DNA of 56,577 bases from Pseudomonadota bacterium (GTDB taxonomy: Bacteria; Pseudomonadota; Gammaproteobacteria; Burkholderiales; Burkholderiaceae): the NCBI GenBank assembly GCA_963205525.1, contig CAUJJP010000225.1:1-56577 (forward strand), read 5' to 3'. Below, in pieces: positions 17,309-25,920 of this stretch (the first letter of the stretch is position 1; each line of letters begins with the position of its first letter). A program made the translations under genes and the position numbers. The notes beneath the pieces were generated by a model that saw only the letters and a list, made by a program, of their open reading frames with translations, was not told where the DNA came from and searched no databases.

Positions 17309-19255
17309 ATGTCCACCGTTCGCATGCCACGCTTGGCGGTCGCCGCTCTGTCTGGCCTGCTCGCGCTCGCCTCACTCAGCGGCTGCGGCGGCAGCGAGCC
17401 GGCGGCCACCGCGCCCGACCCTGTCGCCACGGCCGCCCTGGTGGCCGCGCGACCCGGCGACCTGCTTGCCTACGCACGGGCACGCCTGAGCCGCAACCCG
17501 GGCAGCGGGCTGCCCAGTGGCGTGTACGCAGACCAAGGCGGGCGGCTTGCCACTGCCGAACTGCGCGCCTCCAGCGGCACACCCGGCACCCTGGTCCAGG
17601 AAGCTGGAGTCGACGAGCCAGACCTGCTGAAGCTGGGCGGCGGCCACGTGCTGACGCTGCACGGCGCCCGGCTGCGCCTGCATCGGCTCGCTGGCGATGG
17701 CCTCACCGCGCTGGACGAACGGGTGTTCAACCCCGCCGAAGGCGTCTCGGTCGAGGAGCGCAGCCTGCACCTGAGCGCGGACGGCAGGCGCGCCGCCCTG
17801 CTCCAGAAGGACTGGGAGATCGCGCCCTGGGCCGGACCCTGCCTGGCCGAGGTCTGCGCGGCAATGGCATCCATCGCCTACGTGCCCACCGTCGCCCACG
17901 TCGAGTTGCAGTTGCTGGACATCGGCACGCACCTGACGCCGTCGACCCGCTGGCGCTGGGACGGCGTCCTCGTCGGCAGTCGGCGCGTCGGCTCACAGCT
18001 GGTGCTGGTGTCGACCCACACCCCGGCACTGACCCTGAGCGCCCTGCCCCCCAGCGCCACCACAGCCGAACGGGACGCCATGCTCGCCGCCCTCAAGGTC
18101 GACGATCTGCTGCCCAGGCTGTGGCGCGCCAACGCTGCGCCACAGTCGCTGGTGGCCGAGACCGACTGCCTGCTGCAGCCCGCCAACACCTCCACCGCGG
18201 TGCAGATCACCACCGTGACCGTGATCGACCTGGCCGCCGCGGACCCCACGCCGCGCAGCCGCTGCTTCGTCGGCGGGACCGAGGCCATGTACATGAGCGC
18301 GGACACCCTGGTGCTCGCAACCACCCGCTCGAGCTACGACGCCAGCCAGCGCCAGCCCCTGTACGCCGCCGACATGCAGACCGACATCCACCGCTTCGAC
18401 ATCGCCGGATCGACGCTGCAGTACCGCGCCAGCGGCAGCGTCCCCGGCCACCTGGGCTGGGACCCGACACGCAAGTCGCAGCGCCTGAGCCAGTGGCAGG
18501 ACCAGCTGCGCGTGCTGACCTTCACCGGCCGCGAGGGATGGGGTGAACTGCCCGGCGCCGGCACGCCGTCGCCCGCCACCTTGAGCGTGCTGCGCGAACA
18601 GGCTGGCGCGCTGCAGGTCGTCGGGCAGTTGCCCAACGCCCGCCGTCCGGCCAGCATCGGCAAGGCCGACGAGCAGATCTACGCGGTGCACTTCGCGGGG
18701 GCCGTGGCCACCGTCGTCACCTTCCGCCGCACGGACCCGCTGTACGTGCTCGATCTGTCGGACCCCACCGATCCGCACACCGCGGGCGAGCTCGAGCTTT
18801 CCGGCTTCTCGCAGGACCTGTTCGACGTCGGCCCTGGCTGGCTGCTCGGCGCCGGCCGCGACGCCGACGAGACCGGCCGCATCAACGCCCTGGCCTTCAC
18901 CTTGTTCGACCTGCGCGACCCCGCGCAGCCGCGCGTGCGGGCGCGCGCACGGCTGGGCCATGCCGGCAGCACCATGGCGCTGGACAGCACGCCGCTGGGA
19001 CTGAACCTGCTGCGCCAGGGCAGTCACACGCGCGCCGCCGTCGCGGTGGCGCTGGCGACTGCGGACGCCCCGGCGAGCGGCCTGCAGCGCCTCAGCATCG
19101 ATACCGACGCCGCGACCCTGACGCTCGCGCCTCTGATCGCGGCCACGGACCCGGCGCCCGGCAAGCTCGGCGTGGACAGCGAACGTGCGCTGGTGCTGGA
19201 AGACCGCCTGCTCTATCTGGACGGCAACGGGGCGCTGACGCTGCACGCCTGGTAG
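17309..19255 (+). CDS. Secreted lipoprotein with C-terminal beta-propeller domain
   Basis: The 648-residue protein has a signal peptide ending ALASLSGCGG, a lipobox. It matches the 'secreted protein containing C-terminal beta-propeller' family: VQEAGVDEPDLLKLGGGHVL near residue 100, then TTVTVIDLAAADPTPRSRCF and ADMQTDIHRFDIAGSTLQYR. A later VLDLSDPTDPHTAGELELSG blade is clear. Its function is unknown, probably a surface or periplasmic binding protein. An AAGGAAGGA ribosome site precedes the ATG. Divergent from DUF6502, with a shared palindrome. Confidence 0.82.
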   Translation: MSTVRMPRLAVAALSGLLALASLSGCGGSEPAATAPDPVATAALVAARPGDLLAYARARLSRNPGSGLPSGVYADQGGRLATAELRASSGTPGTLVQEAGVDEPDLLKLGGGHVLTLHGARLRLHRLAGDGLTALDERVFNPAEGVSVEERSLHLSADGRRAALLQKDWEIAPWAGPCLAEVCAAMASIAYVPTVAHVELQLLDIGTHLTPSTRWRWDGVLVGSRRVGSQLVLVSTHTPALTLSALPPSATTAERDAMLAALKVDDLLPRLWRANAAPQSLVAETDCLLQPANTSTAVQITTVTVIDLAAADPTPRSRCFVGGTEAMYMSADTLVLATTRSSYDASQRQPLYAADMQTDIHRFDIAGSTLQYRASGSVPGHLGWDPTRKSQRLSQWQDQLRVLTFTGREGWGELPGAGTPSPATLSVLREQAGALQVVGQLPNARRPASIGKADEQIYAVHFAGAVATVVTFRRTDPLYVLDLSDPTDPHTAGELELSGFSQDLFDVGPGWLLGAGRDADETGRINALAFTLFDLRDPAQPRVRARARLGHAGSTMALDSTPLGLNLLRQGSHTRAAVAVALATADAPASGLQRLSIDTDAATLTLAPLIAATDPAPGKLGVDSERALVLEDRLLYLDGNGALTLHAW

Positions 19256-19303
19256 CCGCGCGGCCGGCTTGCGAGGCCGGCGGCGCGGCACAATCGTGCG
19301 GCG

Positions 19304-20311
19304 ATGAACATCATCATCCTCGACGACTACCAGGACGCGGTGCGCAAGCTGGCCTGCGCGGCGCGCCTGGAACCCTACAGCGCCAAGGTCTTCACCAACA
19401 CCGTCAAGGGCACCGGCCAGCTTTCCGTGCGCCTGCGCGACGCCGACGTGCTGGTCCTGATACGCGAGCGCACCCACTTCCCGCGCCAGCTGCTGGAGAA
19501 GCTGCCGCGCCTGAAGCTGATCTCGCAGACCGGCAAGGTCGGCCGCCACATCGACGTCGAAGCCTGCACCCGGCAAGGCATCGCCGTCGCCGAGGGCGTG
19601 GGTTCGCCGGTGGCGCCGGCCGAACTGACCTGGGCCTTGATCATGGCCGCCACGCGCAGGCTGCCGCAGTACATCGGCAACCTCAAGCACGGCGCCTGGC
19701 AGCAATCCGGGCTGAAGTCCGCCTCCATGCCGCCCAACTTCGGCCTCGGCACGGTCTTGCGCGGGCGAACGCTGGGCCTGTGGGGCTACGGCCGCATCGG
19801 CCAGCTGGTGGCCGGCTACGGCCGCGCCTTCGGCATGTCGGTGCAGGTCTGGGGCAGCGAGGGCTCGCGTCAGCGGGCGCTGGCCGACGGGCACCGCATC
19901 GCCAGCGATCGCGCAGCCTTTTTCGCCGAGAGCGACGTCCTGAGCCTGCACCTGCGGCTGTGCGACGCCACGCGCGGCATCGTCGGCCTGGACGACCTCT
20001 CGCTCATGCGTCCGACCGCCTTGTTCGTGAACACCTCGCGCGCCGAGCTGGTGGCGGAGAACGCGCTCGTCTCGGCGCTCAACCGCGGCCGCCCCGGCAT
20101 GGCCGCGGTCGACGTGTTCGAGAGCGAACCCACCCTGCAAGGCCACCCGCTGCTGCGGCTGGAGAACGCGGTGTGCACGCCGCACATCGGCTACGTGGAG
20201 CAAGACAGCTACGAACTCGCCTTCGGCGCCGCGTTCGACAACGTCGTCAACTTCATCGAGGGCCGGCCGAGCGGGCTGGTGAACCCGGACGCCCTCAAAG
20301 TCCACCGCTGA
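19304..20311 (+). CDS. D-2-hydroxyacid dehydrogenase, NAD-dependent
   Basis: The 335-residue protein belongs to the D-isomer 2-hydroxyacid dehydrogenases, which reversibly reduce 2-oxoacids. The nucleotide-binding loop is LGLWGYGRIGQLVAGYGRAF; catalytic residues are visible as Arg in NTSRAELV, Glu in VFESEPTL and His in TPHIGYVEQDSYE. The substrate cannot be told; closest by architecture are phosphoglycerate or glyoxylate/hydroxypyruvate-type enzymes without an ACT domain. A CACAAT hexamer 10 nt before the ATG suggests a very short leader. It stands alone between unrelated genes. Confidence 0.88.
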   Translation: MNIIILDDYQDAVRKLACAARLEPYSAKVFTNTVKGTGQLSVRLRDADVLVLIRERTHFPRQLLEKLPRLKLISQTGKVGRHIDVEACTRQGIAVAEGVGSPVAPAELTWALIMAATRRLPQYIGNLKHGAWQQSGLKSASMPPNFGLGTVLRGRTLGLWGYGRIGQLVAGYGRAFGMSVQVWGSEGSRQRALADGHRIASDRAAFFAESDVLSLHLRLCDATRGIVGLDDLSLMRPTALFVNTSRAELVAENALVSALNRGRPGMAAVDVFESEPTLQGHPLLRLENAVCTPHIGYVEQDSYELAFGAAFDNVVNFIEGRPSGLVNPDALKVHR

Positions 20312-20405
20312 GGTCCGTGCATCGTGCACACCGGCGCCGGCACAGGCAACAGCGCACCCCCCCGCAGGGGATGACGGCCGCGGCCGATGGGTTTAGGCTG
20401 GCCGT

Positions 20406-20750
20406 ATGAAGCCGGTCGCCTGGTTCGCACCCGTGCTGCTGCTGGCGGCGCTGCCCGCCGTGGCGGCGCCGGTCAGCGCCGACGCCCTGACGCCGAACGC
20501 CCACGAGCTTGCCTTGCAGTGGACCCTGGCCAGCGCCGGCCCGAGCGGCTGGCCGCTGCCGGACCAAGCTCCCACCCTGTCCGCGGGCGCGGCCCCTGCG
20601 CATCCGCCCAGCGCCACTTTGCCCGTCAGCGGCGTTCCCGATCCGGCGGGCTATGCACTGATGGGCCTGGGCCTGCTGCTGGCCGGGCTGGCCGTTCGCC
20701 ATGCGGGTCGCAGCGGCGGGGGACGACGCCGGCCAGGCGGCCACGCTTAG
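20406..20750 (+). CDS. Small exported protein with PEP-CTERM-like tail
   Basis: The 114-residue product has a signal peptide (WFAPVLLLAALPAVAAPVSA), a short Pro/Ala-rich body and a C-terminal VPDPAGYALMGLGLLLAGLA followed by a basic [11 protein letters not shown]. This is the layout of a PEP-CTERM sorting tail (VPEPATYALMGLGLL is common), with Asp replacing the Glu of the PEP motif. Such tails are processed by exosortases in exopolysaccharide-producing bacteria. No exosortase gene is in the window, so sorting is inferred. Confidence 0.68.
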   Translation: MKPVAWFAPVLLLAALPAVAAPVSADALTPNAHELALQWTLASAGPSGWPLPDQAPTLSAGAAPAHPPSATLPVSGVPDPAGYALMGLGLLLAGLAVRHAGRSGGGRRRPGGHA

Positions 20751-20765
20751 GCCTGGTCGACCAAG

Positions 20766-20780
20766 CGCCCCGCAGGGGCG
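20766..20780. terminator. CGCCCC-GCA-GGGGCG hairpin between convergent genes
   Basis: A perfect 6-bp stem with a 3-nt loop sits in the 33-bp gap between the PEP-CTERM-like gene and upp. A second palindrome, TGGTCGACCA (20755-20764), lies beside it. It could terminate from both directions; there is no U tract. Confidence 0.5.
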
Positions 20781-20783
20781 GCT

Positions 20784-21410
20784 TCACTTGGTGCCGAAGA
20801 TCTTGTCGCCGGCGTCGCCCAGACCGGGGATGATGTAGCCGATCTCGTTGAGGTGGCTGTCGATCGACGCCGTCCAGCAGCGCAGGTCGGGATGGGCAGC
20901 CTCCAGCGCGCGCATGCCTTCGGGTGCCGCCACCAGCACCAGGGCGCGGATGTCGCGGCAGCCCTTGCGCTTGAGCAGGTCGACGGTGGCGATCATGGAG
21001 CCGGCGGTGGCCAGCATGGGGTCGACGATGAGCGCGGTGCGCTCGTCCAGGTGGCCGACGAAGCGCTCGAAGTAGTGCTCCGGCTGCAGCGTCTCGTGGT
21101 TGCGCGACAGGCCGACCACGCTCACCTTGGCGTTCGGGATCATGTCCAGCACGCCGTCCAGCATGCCCAACCCGGCGCGCAGGATGGGCACCACGGTGAC
21201 CTTCTTGCCGGCGATGCGGTCGACCTCGGTCGGCCCGCTCCAGCACTGCACGGTGGTCTTCTCGAGCGGGAAGTCGGCGGTCGCCTCGTAGGCGAGCAGC
21301 CGTGCGAGCTCGTTGGTCAGCTCGCGGAACTTCTTGGTCGAGATCTCGTGCTCGCGCAGCAGGCCGACCTTGTGGCGCACGAGGGGGTGGTTGACGGCGA
21401 TGACGGGCAT
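20784..21410 (-). CDS. upp: Uracil phosphoribosyltransferase
   Basis: Upp salvages uracil to UMP using PRPP. The 208-residue product starts [20 protein letters not shown] and shows [20 protein letters not shown] and the PRPP-binding loop [20 protein letters not shown], all family hallmarks, with [11 protein letters not shown] at the end. The length matches the E. coli enzyme (208). It lies 60 nt after rlmB on the same strand; the gap holds a GC-rich GCGGGCGGT direct repeat, so it may be read from the upstream chain or its own promoter. Confidence 0.97.
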   Translation of the reverse strand: MPVIAVNHPLVRHKVGLLREHEISTKKFRELTNELARLLAYEATADFPLEKTTVQCWSGPTEVDRIAGKKVTVVPILRAGLGMLDGVLDMIPNAKVSVVGLSRNHETLQPEHYFERFVGHLDERTALIVDPMLATAGSMIATVDLLKRKGCRDIRALVLVAAPEGMRALEAAHPDLRCWTASIDSHLNEIGYIIPGLGDAGDKIFGTK

Positions 21411-21470
21411 GGTGGGCGGCTTGGCAGAGGTGGACAGGGCTTGCGGGCGGTGCGGGCGGTGCGGACGGGC

Positions 21471-22220
21471 TCAGCGGTCGCCGTGGTGCCGGCGCTGGCG
21501 CAGCGCCTCGTACAGCGTCACCGCGGCGGCGACCGAGACGTTGAGGCTTTCCACCGCGCCGCTCATCGGGATGCGCACCAGTTCGTCGCAGCTCTTGCGC
21601 GTGAGCTGGCGCATGCCCTTGCCCTCGGCGCCCAGGACCAGCGCCAGCGGGCCGCGCAGATCGAGCTCGTAGAGGCTGCGCTCGGCGTCGTCGCTGGTAC
21701 CGACGACGCGGATGTCGCGCTCCTTGAGCTCGCCCAGGGTGCGCGCGAGGTTGGTCACCATCAGGTAGGGCACGGTCTCGGCAGCACCGCTGGCCACCTT
21801 GGCCACGGTGGCGTTCACGCCCACCGCATGGTCGCGCGGCGCGACCACGGCATGGGCGCCGGCACCGTCGGCCACCCGCAGGCAGGCGCCCAGGTTGTGC
21901 GGATCGGTCACGCCGTCGAGCACCAGCACGAGCGCCGGCTCGGCGCCGGCCGCGTCCAGCACCTCGTCCAGCGAATGGCGCGCCGCCAGCGGCTTGACGC
22001 GTGCCACCACGCCCTGGTGACGCGCGCCGCCGGCCAGCCCGGCGAGCCGGGCAGCGTCGCTGTCGACGATGCGCGCGCCGGCCGCCTGCGCCCGTTCGAC
22101 GAAGCCGCGCATGCGGGCGTCGCGCCGGCTGGTGTCGACGTGGATCTCGATCACCGATGCGGGCGCGGCCTTCAGGCGCACCGTGACGGCGTGGAAGCCG
22201 TAGAGGATGGCGGGGTTCAT
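21471..22220 (-). CDS. rlmB: 23S rRNA (guanosine-2'-O-)-methyltransferase RlmB
   Basis: This SpoU-family enzyme 2'-O-methylates G2251 in 23S rRNA. The 249 residues start [20 protein letters not shown], then show the three SpoU motifs: [40 protein letters not shown] and [20 protein letters not shown]. The trefoil-knot SAM site is thus complete. The start ATG overlaps the stop of the upstream acyltransferase gene (ATGA), tying this housekeeping gene to the toxin-antitoxin genes further upstream. Confidence 0.95.
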   Translation of the reverse strand: MNPAILYGFHAVTVRLKAAPASVIEIHVDTSRRDARMRGFVERAQAAGARIVDSDAARLAGLAGGARHQGVVARVKPLAARHSLDEVLDAAGAEPALVLVLDGVTDPHNLGACLRVADGAGAHAVVAPRDHAVGVNATVAKVASGAAETVPYLMVTNLARTLGELKERDIRVVGTSDDAERSLYELDLRGPLALVLGAEGKGMRQLTRKSCDELVRIPMSGAVESLNVSVAAAVTLYEALRQRRHHGDR

Positions 22221-22945
22221 GCGCCGATTTTCAGCCACAGCAGGATGGCGCCAATGAGCAGCGGCTGGTGCAGCATGTAAAAGCTCAGGCTGTAGCGCCC
22301 CAGCAGGGCCAGCGGCCGCAGCGCGCGCGGCAGCGCGGCGGCGAAGGCGGCACGCCGGTGGTCGAGCAGCCATTGCGCGCCGGCCAGGCCGGCGAGCATC
22401 AGCCCCAGCCAGGGCAGCAGCGGCACCCAGTCCTCGGTGAGCGGCTTGCGCGTGCCCAGGCCCAGCCAGGCCAGCCAGGGCACGTCGAAGGCCGGCGCGC
22501 GCCAGCACGCCGGCAGCACGACGCACAGCAGCGCCAGCGGCCACAGCCAAGCGCGCAGCGGCGCCAGCGCGCGGGCGATGAGCAGCATCAGCGCCATGCC
22601 GTGCAGGACACCGAAGAAGATCCAGCTGGCAGGAAACATCAGCGCCGAGCCCAGGCTGACCAGCAGCGCACAGCCCAGCACCTGCGCCCAGCGCCGGGCA
22701 AAGCGGCGCCAGTGCTGGCCGCCGTCCAGCGCCACCGCCAGCGCGGCACCGGCGCACAGCAGGAAGCCGCCCAGGATCAGGCTGCGTTGCACCGTCCACA
22801 ACGGGTCGACGAAGAAGCGCTGGCGCGGTGTGAGGAAACCGAAGTGGTTGAGGTCGAAGGCCAAGTGGTACAGCGCCATCCAGACCATGGCCAGCCCGCG
22901 CAAGGCGTCCAGGCGCTCGAAACGTTCGGATGGATCGCGCTTCAC
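22217..22945 (-). CDS. DUF1624 / heparan-alpha-glucosaminide N-acetyltransferase-like membrane protein
   Basis: The product, 242 residues from a GTG at 22945, is a multi-spanning membrane protein of the acyltransferase-3-related DUF1624 family. The signature [20 protein letters not shown], with its catalytic-type histidine, is followed by about seven hydrophobic segments and the ending [20 protein letters not shown]. The family moves acyl groups across membranes to sugars in eukaryotes; the bacterial substrate is unknown. It overlaps the RES toxin stop (GTGA) and the rlmB start (ATGA). Confidence 0.82.
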   Translation of the reverse strand: MKRDPSERFERLDALRGLAMVWMALYHLAFDLNHFGFLTPRQRFFVDPLWTVQRSLILGGFLLCAGAALAVALDGGQHWRRFARRWAQVLGCALLVSLGSALMFPASWIFFGVLHGMALMLLIARALAPLRAWLWPLALLCVVLPACWRAPAFDVPWLAWLGLGTRKPLTEDWVPLLPWLGLMLAGLAGAQWLLDHRRAAFAAALPRALRPLALLGRYSLSFYMLHQPLLIGAILLWLKIGA

Positions 22946-23613
22946 GCCACCTTCTCGTAGATGTCGCCGAAAGCGCGGCCGTCCCAGGCGTAGAGCAGGA
23001 TGGCCGCGTGCACGCAGCGCGCGGCGGCGCCGGGGCGGAACAGGCCGACGCACTCGCCGCCGGGCTGGCGCACGCTGCGGTAGACCACGCCGTCGCTGCC
23101 CGCCGCACGCAGGGCCGCCGCGCGGGCGCGCGCCGCCGTGTAGTCCGCGGGGTCGTGCTCGGCGTCGAAGCCGGGGCGCAAGTCGTGCAGCTGGGCGTCG
23201 ACGTCGACCTGGTACAGCCGCATCGGCAGGTGCATCGCCGGCTCGCCGGTGGCGGCCAGGAAGCGTGCATGGTGGTAGCGCGTCTCGGCGATCGCGGTCG
23301 TGCGCGCGCGCGCGGCGTAGAAGACCCCGGTCTCACCGGCGGAGAAGCGGCTGCCCACCGGGTTGACGTGGGTGAAGGCGGCCATGATGGGGCCGCTGCC
23401 GGGGCCGAACACGCGGTCTGCGGGAGCCACGCGTGCGATCTCGCCGATCTCGTCGCGCACTCTTTCGTTGCTCAGGGCCTCCAGCGCGTACAAGGCCTCG
23501 AAGTCGGCGGCGTCGGCCACGCGGTCGTACAGGTAGACCGAGGGGTGCCGGGTCGGAACGATGCGAAACGCGGGCCGCCAGCGCACGCGGCGCGTCAGCG
23601 GTGAATCCGGCAT
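22942..23613 (-). CDS. RES-domain toxin (NAD+ phosphorylase family)
   Basis: RES toxins stop growth by degrading NAD+. The 223-residue protein shows the RES landmarks in order: [36 protein letters not shown] with the conserved Arg, [19 protein letters not shown] with the conserved Glu and YHH, and a C-terminal [15 protein letters not shown] with a Ser. The antitoxin lies directly upstream (TGATG junction). An intact catalytic set suggests an active toxin. It is coupled to the downstream acyltransferase by GTGA, an unusual link to housekeeping genes. Confidence 0.9.
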   Translation of the reverse strand: MPDSPLTRRVRWRPAFRIVPTRHPSVYLYDRVADAADFEALYALEALSNERVRDEIGEIARVAPADRVFGPGSGPIMAAFTHVNPVGSRFSAGETGVFYAARARTTAIAETRYHHARFLAATGEPAMHLPMRLYQVDVDAQLHDLRPGFDAEHDPADYTAARARAAALRAAGSDGVVYRSVRQPGGECVGLFRPGAAARCVHAAILLYAWDGRAFGDIYEKVA

Positions 23614-24026
23614 CAGGACCAGCCGCCGCCGCGCACGCCGTCGAGGTAGCGGCGCACGAGGTGGAGATCGCTGAGGTTGCCGCCCAGCATGTGCGCCAGC
23701 GCACTGCGGCCGCCAAAGGGCGCCGCGGCGTTGGGCTTGCGCAGCCAGGCGTCGGCCGCCGCCGGGTCGGGCAGCAGGATCTGCAGGCTCTTCCAGATAC
23801 CCAGCAGGTTGGACAGGCGCTCCAGCGTGTCGCGCGACACATGGGCCTTCTGCGGATGCTTGCGCCAGGCGAAAAAGGTCGAGCGCGGGGGCTCGCCGAG
23901 GAGCCGGATCTGCTCGTCCACGCTCAGACCCCAGGCCTGTGCCATGCCCGCGAAGGCACGCAGCCCGGCGGCGGCCATCTGCGCCACCGAGACGTGGGGG
24001 GCCGCAGGTTCGAGGATCGCATTCAT
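23613..24026 (-). CDS. Xre/MbcA/ParS-type antitoxin of the RES system
   Basis: The 137-residue protein pairs an N-terminal helix-turn-helix-like region (GLSVDEQIRLLGEPPRSTFF, AWRKHPQKAHVSRDTLERLS) with a C-terminal toxin-binding domain WLRKPNAAAPFGGRSALAHM and LVRRYLDGVRGGGW, the classic MbcA/DUF2384 ending. It neutralises the adjacent RES toxin and should repress its own promoter. The ATG at 24026 follows a CATAAT box (minus strand) by about 7 nt; an in-frame ATG further upstream lacks conserved sequence. Confidence 0.9.
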   Translation of the reverse strand: MNAILEPAAPHVSVAQMAAAGLRAFAGMAQAWGLSVDEQIRLLGEPPRSTFFAWRKHPQKAHVSRDTLERLSNLLGIWKSLQILLPDPAAADAWLRKPNAAAPFGGRSALAHMLGGNLSDLHLVRRYLDGVRGGGWS

Positions 24027-24320
24027 GGTCCGATTATGGACAAACAACCTAGGCAAAGTCCAGTTTCAGTCTGGCTCATGCGAAGGACGGATGCGCGCCG
24101 CGGGTGTCGGTCAACCCCGTCCAAACGGCCGCCGGCCGCCGACCGACGGTCGGCGCGCGAGCCCGTGCAGGCGACATCAGCTGGAGCCTGCTGCAACCGT
24201 GGGCGTGTCGCGGGCCGCAAGCTTCACGCCAAGGCGCGCTGCTACATTGGTCGCGCAAGCGCCGAGGTCGTGTCCGCATGCCCCGGCTCCCCCGCCGTAC
24301 CCGCGCCGAAAGCACCCGCA
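24027..24320. other. Divergent intergenic region with degenerate repeat and palindrome
   Basis: No gene is supported here. It holds the antitoxin promoter region, including a CCTAGG palindrome near 24048. A degenerate relative of the lexA-adjacent repeat (GGTCAACCCCGTCCAAACGG, 24109-24128) follows, then a 7-bp inverted repeat GCCGACC-GAC-GGTCGGC at 24138-24154. TACATT near 24242 is a possible -10 for the aminotransferase gene. Confidence 0.5.
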
Positions 24321-25652
24321 ATGACCCACATCCTGCACCGCCAGATCCACCACCCGCTGCCGGTGGCCAGCTACGCCGCCGGCATGACGATCACCGATGC
24401 CGCCGGGCGCGAATACATCGACGCCAGCGGCGGTGCCGCGGTCTCCTGCCTCGGGCACGGGCACCCGGAGGTGATCGCCGCCATGCACGCGCAGATCGAC
24501 CGCGTCGCCTACGCCCACACCAGCTTCTTCACCACCGAGGTCGCCGAGCAACTCGCCGACGAACTGGTGCGCACCGCTCCCGAGGGCATCGGCCACGCCT
24601 ATTTCGTGAGCGGCGGCTCGGAGGCGGTGGAGGCGGCGCTGAAGATGGCGCGCCAGTACTTCGTCGAGATCGGGCAGCCGCAGCGGCGCCACTTCATCGC
24701 CCGCAGGCAAAGCTACCACGGCAACACCCTGGGTGCGCTGGCGGTGGGCGGCAACGAGTGGCGGCGGCGCCAGTTCGCGCCGCTGCTGATCCCGGTCACC
24801 CACGTCTCGGCCTGCTACGAGTACCGCGGCCGCGCCGAGGGCGAGAGCGCACAGGCCTACGGCCAGCGGCTGGTGCAGGAGTTGTCGGATGCGATCGACC
24901 AGCTCGGCGGCGAGAACGTGATCGCCTTCGTCGCCGAAACCGTGGGCGGTGCCACCTCCGGGGCGCTGACACCGGTGTCCGGCTACCTGCAGGGCGTGCG
25001 CGCGCTGTGCGACCGTCACGGCATCCTGCTCATGCTGGACGAGGTGATGTGCGGCATGGGCCGCACCGGCAGCCTGCACGCCTGCGAGCAAGAAGGCGTG
25101 GCGCCCGATCTGCTGACCATCGCAAAGGGCCTGGGCGGCGGCTACCAGCCGATCGGCGCCGTGCTGGCGCAGCGCCGCATCGTCGACGCTTTCCGCCAGG
25201 GCTCGGGCATGTTCCAGCACGGCCACACCTACATCGGCCACCCGGTGGCCTGCGCCGCCGCACTGGCGGTGCAGCGCGTGATCCAGCGCGACGGACTGCT
25301 GGAACAGGTGCGCGCGCGCGGCAAGGGGCTGCGCGAGCGCCTGAACGCCGCCTTCGGTGCGCACCCGCAGGTCGGCGACATCCGCGGTCGCGGCCTGTTC
25401 CAGGCCATCGAACTGGTGCGCGAGCGCGCCAGCAAGCAGCCCTTCGACCCCGCGCTCAAGCTGCACGCCAGGATCAAGGCGCAGGCGATGGCGCAGGGCC
25501 TGATGGTCTACCCCATGGGCGGCACCATAGACGGTGCGCAAGGCGACCATGTGCTGCTGGCACCGCCCTTCATCGCCAGCGAGGCCGACCTGGACGCGAT
25601 CGTCCAGCGCCTGGCACGGGCGGTCGACGCGGCGCTGGCCTCGCTGGGCTGA
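24321..25652 (+). CDS. Class III PLP aminotransferase (omega-aminotransferase type)
   Basis: The 443-residue enzyme belongs to the subgroup that acts on omega-amino acids, diamines or similar amines with a 2-oxoacid acceptor. Signatures are GREYIDASGGAAVSCLGHGH, YFVSGGSEAVEAALKMARQY, the PLP aspartate in LMLDEVMCGMGRTG and the Schiff-base lysine in LTIAKGLGGGYQPIGAVL. The C-terminal DHVLLAPPFIASEADLD is typical. The substrate cannot be deduced, and neighbours give no pathway clue. It is followed by a 22-bp repeat array. Confidence 0.9.
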   Translation: MTHILHRQIHHPLPVASYAAGMTITDAAGREYIDASGGAAVSCLGHGHPEVIAAMHAQIDRVAYAHTSFFTTEVAEQLADELVRTAPEGIGHAYFVSGGSEAVEAALKMARQYFVEIGQPQRRHFIARRQSYHGNTLGALAVGGNEWRRRQFAPLLIPVTHVSACYEYRGRAEGESAQAYGQRLVQELSDAIDQLGGENVIAFVAETVGGATSGALTPVSGYLQGVRALCDRHGILLMLDEVMCGMGRTGSLHACEQEGVAPDLLTIAKGLGGGYQPIGAVLAQRRIVDAFRQGSGMFQHGHTYIGHPVACAAALAVQRVIQRDGLLEQVRARGKGLRERLNAAFGAHPQVGDIRGRGLFQAIELVRERASKQPFDPALKLHARIKAQAMAQGLMVYPMGGTIDGAQGDHVLLAPPFIASEADLDAIVQRLARAVDAALASLG

Positions 25653-25672
25653 AGCTGCGGGGCGGCCACCGG

Positions 25673-25762
25673 GTCCCCGTGCACCCGCGTGCGCGTCCCC
25701 CCGTGCACCCGTGTGCGCGTCCCCGTGCACCCGCGTGCGCGTCCCCGCACACCCGCGCACGC
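25673..25762. repeat. Four tandem ~22-bp repeats
   Basis: Units GTCCCCGTGCACCCGCGTGCGC (two identical 22-bp copies at 25673 and 25719), a 24-bp variant at 25695 and a diverged 22-bp unit at 25741 run head to tail after the aminotransferase gene. Each contains the GTGCAC palindrome. No CRISPR-like spacers are present. The function is unknown; slippage or terminator-like folding is possible. Confidence 0.85.
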
Positions 25763-25920
25763 CCTTGACCCGGCGCGGCCGGCGCGCCGGCGCCGGGATC
25801 CCCGGGCCGTCCGCACTGTCGATCTACTTGACATCGCCGCCGGCGGCCGCCGTGGGCGCCGCGACAAGTGCTTGTGGCGCTGCATTTGGCGCGAAACTTG
25901 CGGTTACATCCTGCTCATCC

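Noticed and set aside
17993..20329. A 778-residue minus-strand frame opposite the beta-propeller and dehydrogenase genes
   Set aside because: It spans two well-supported plus-strand genes and has no recognisable domain; a composition artefact.
25673..25762. CRISPR array
   Set aside because: Units are head to tail with no spacers and no cas genes nearby.
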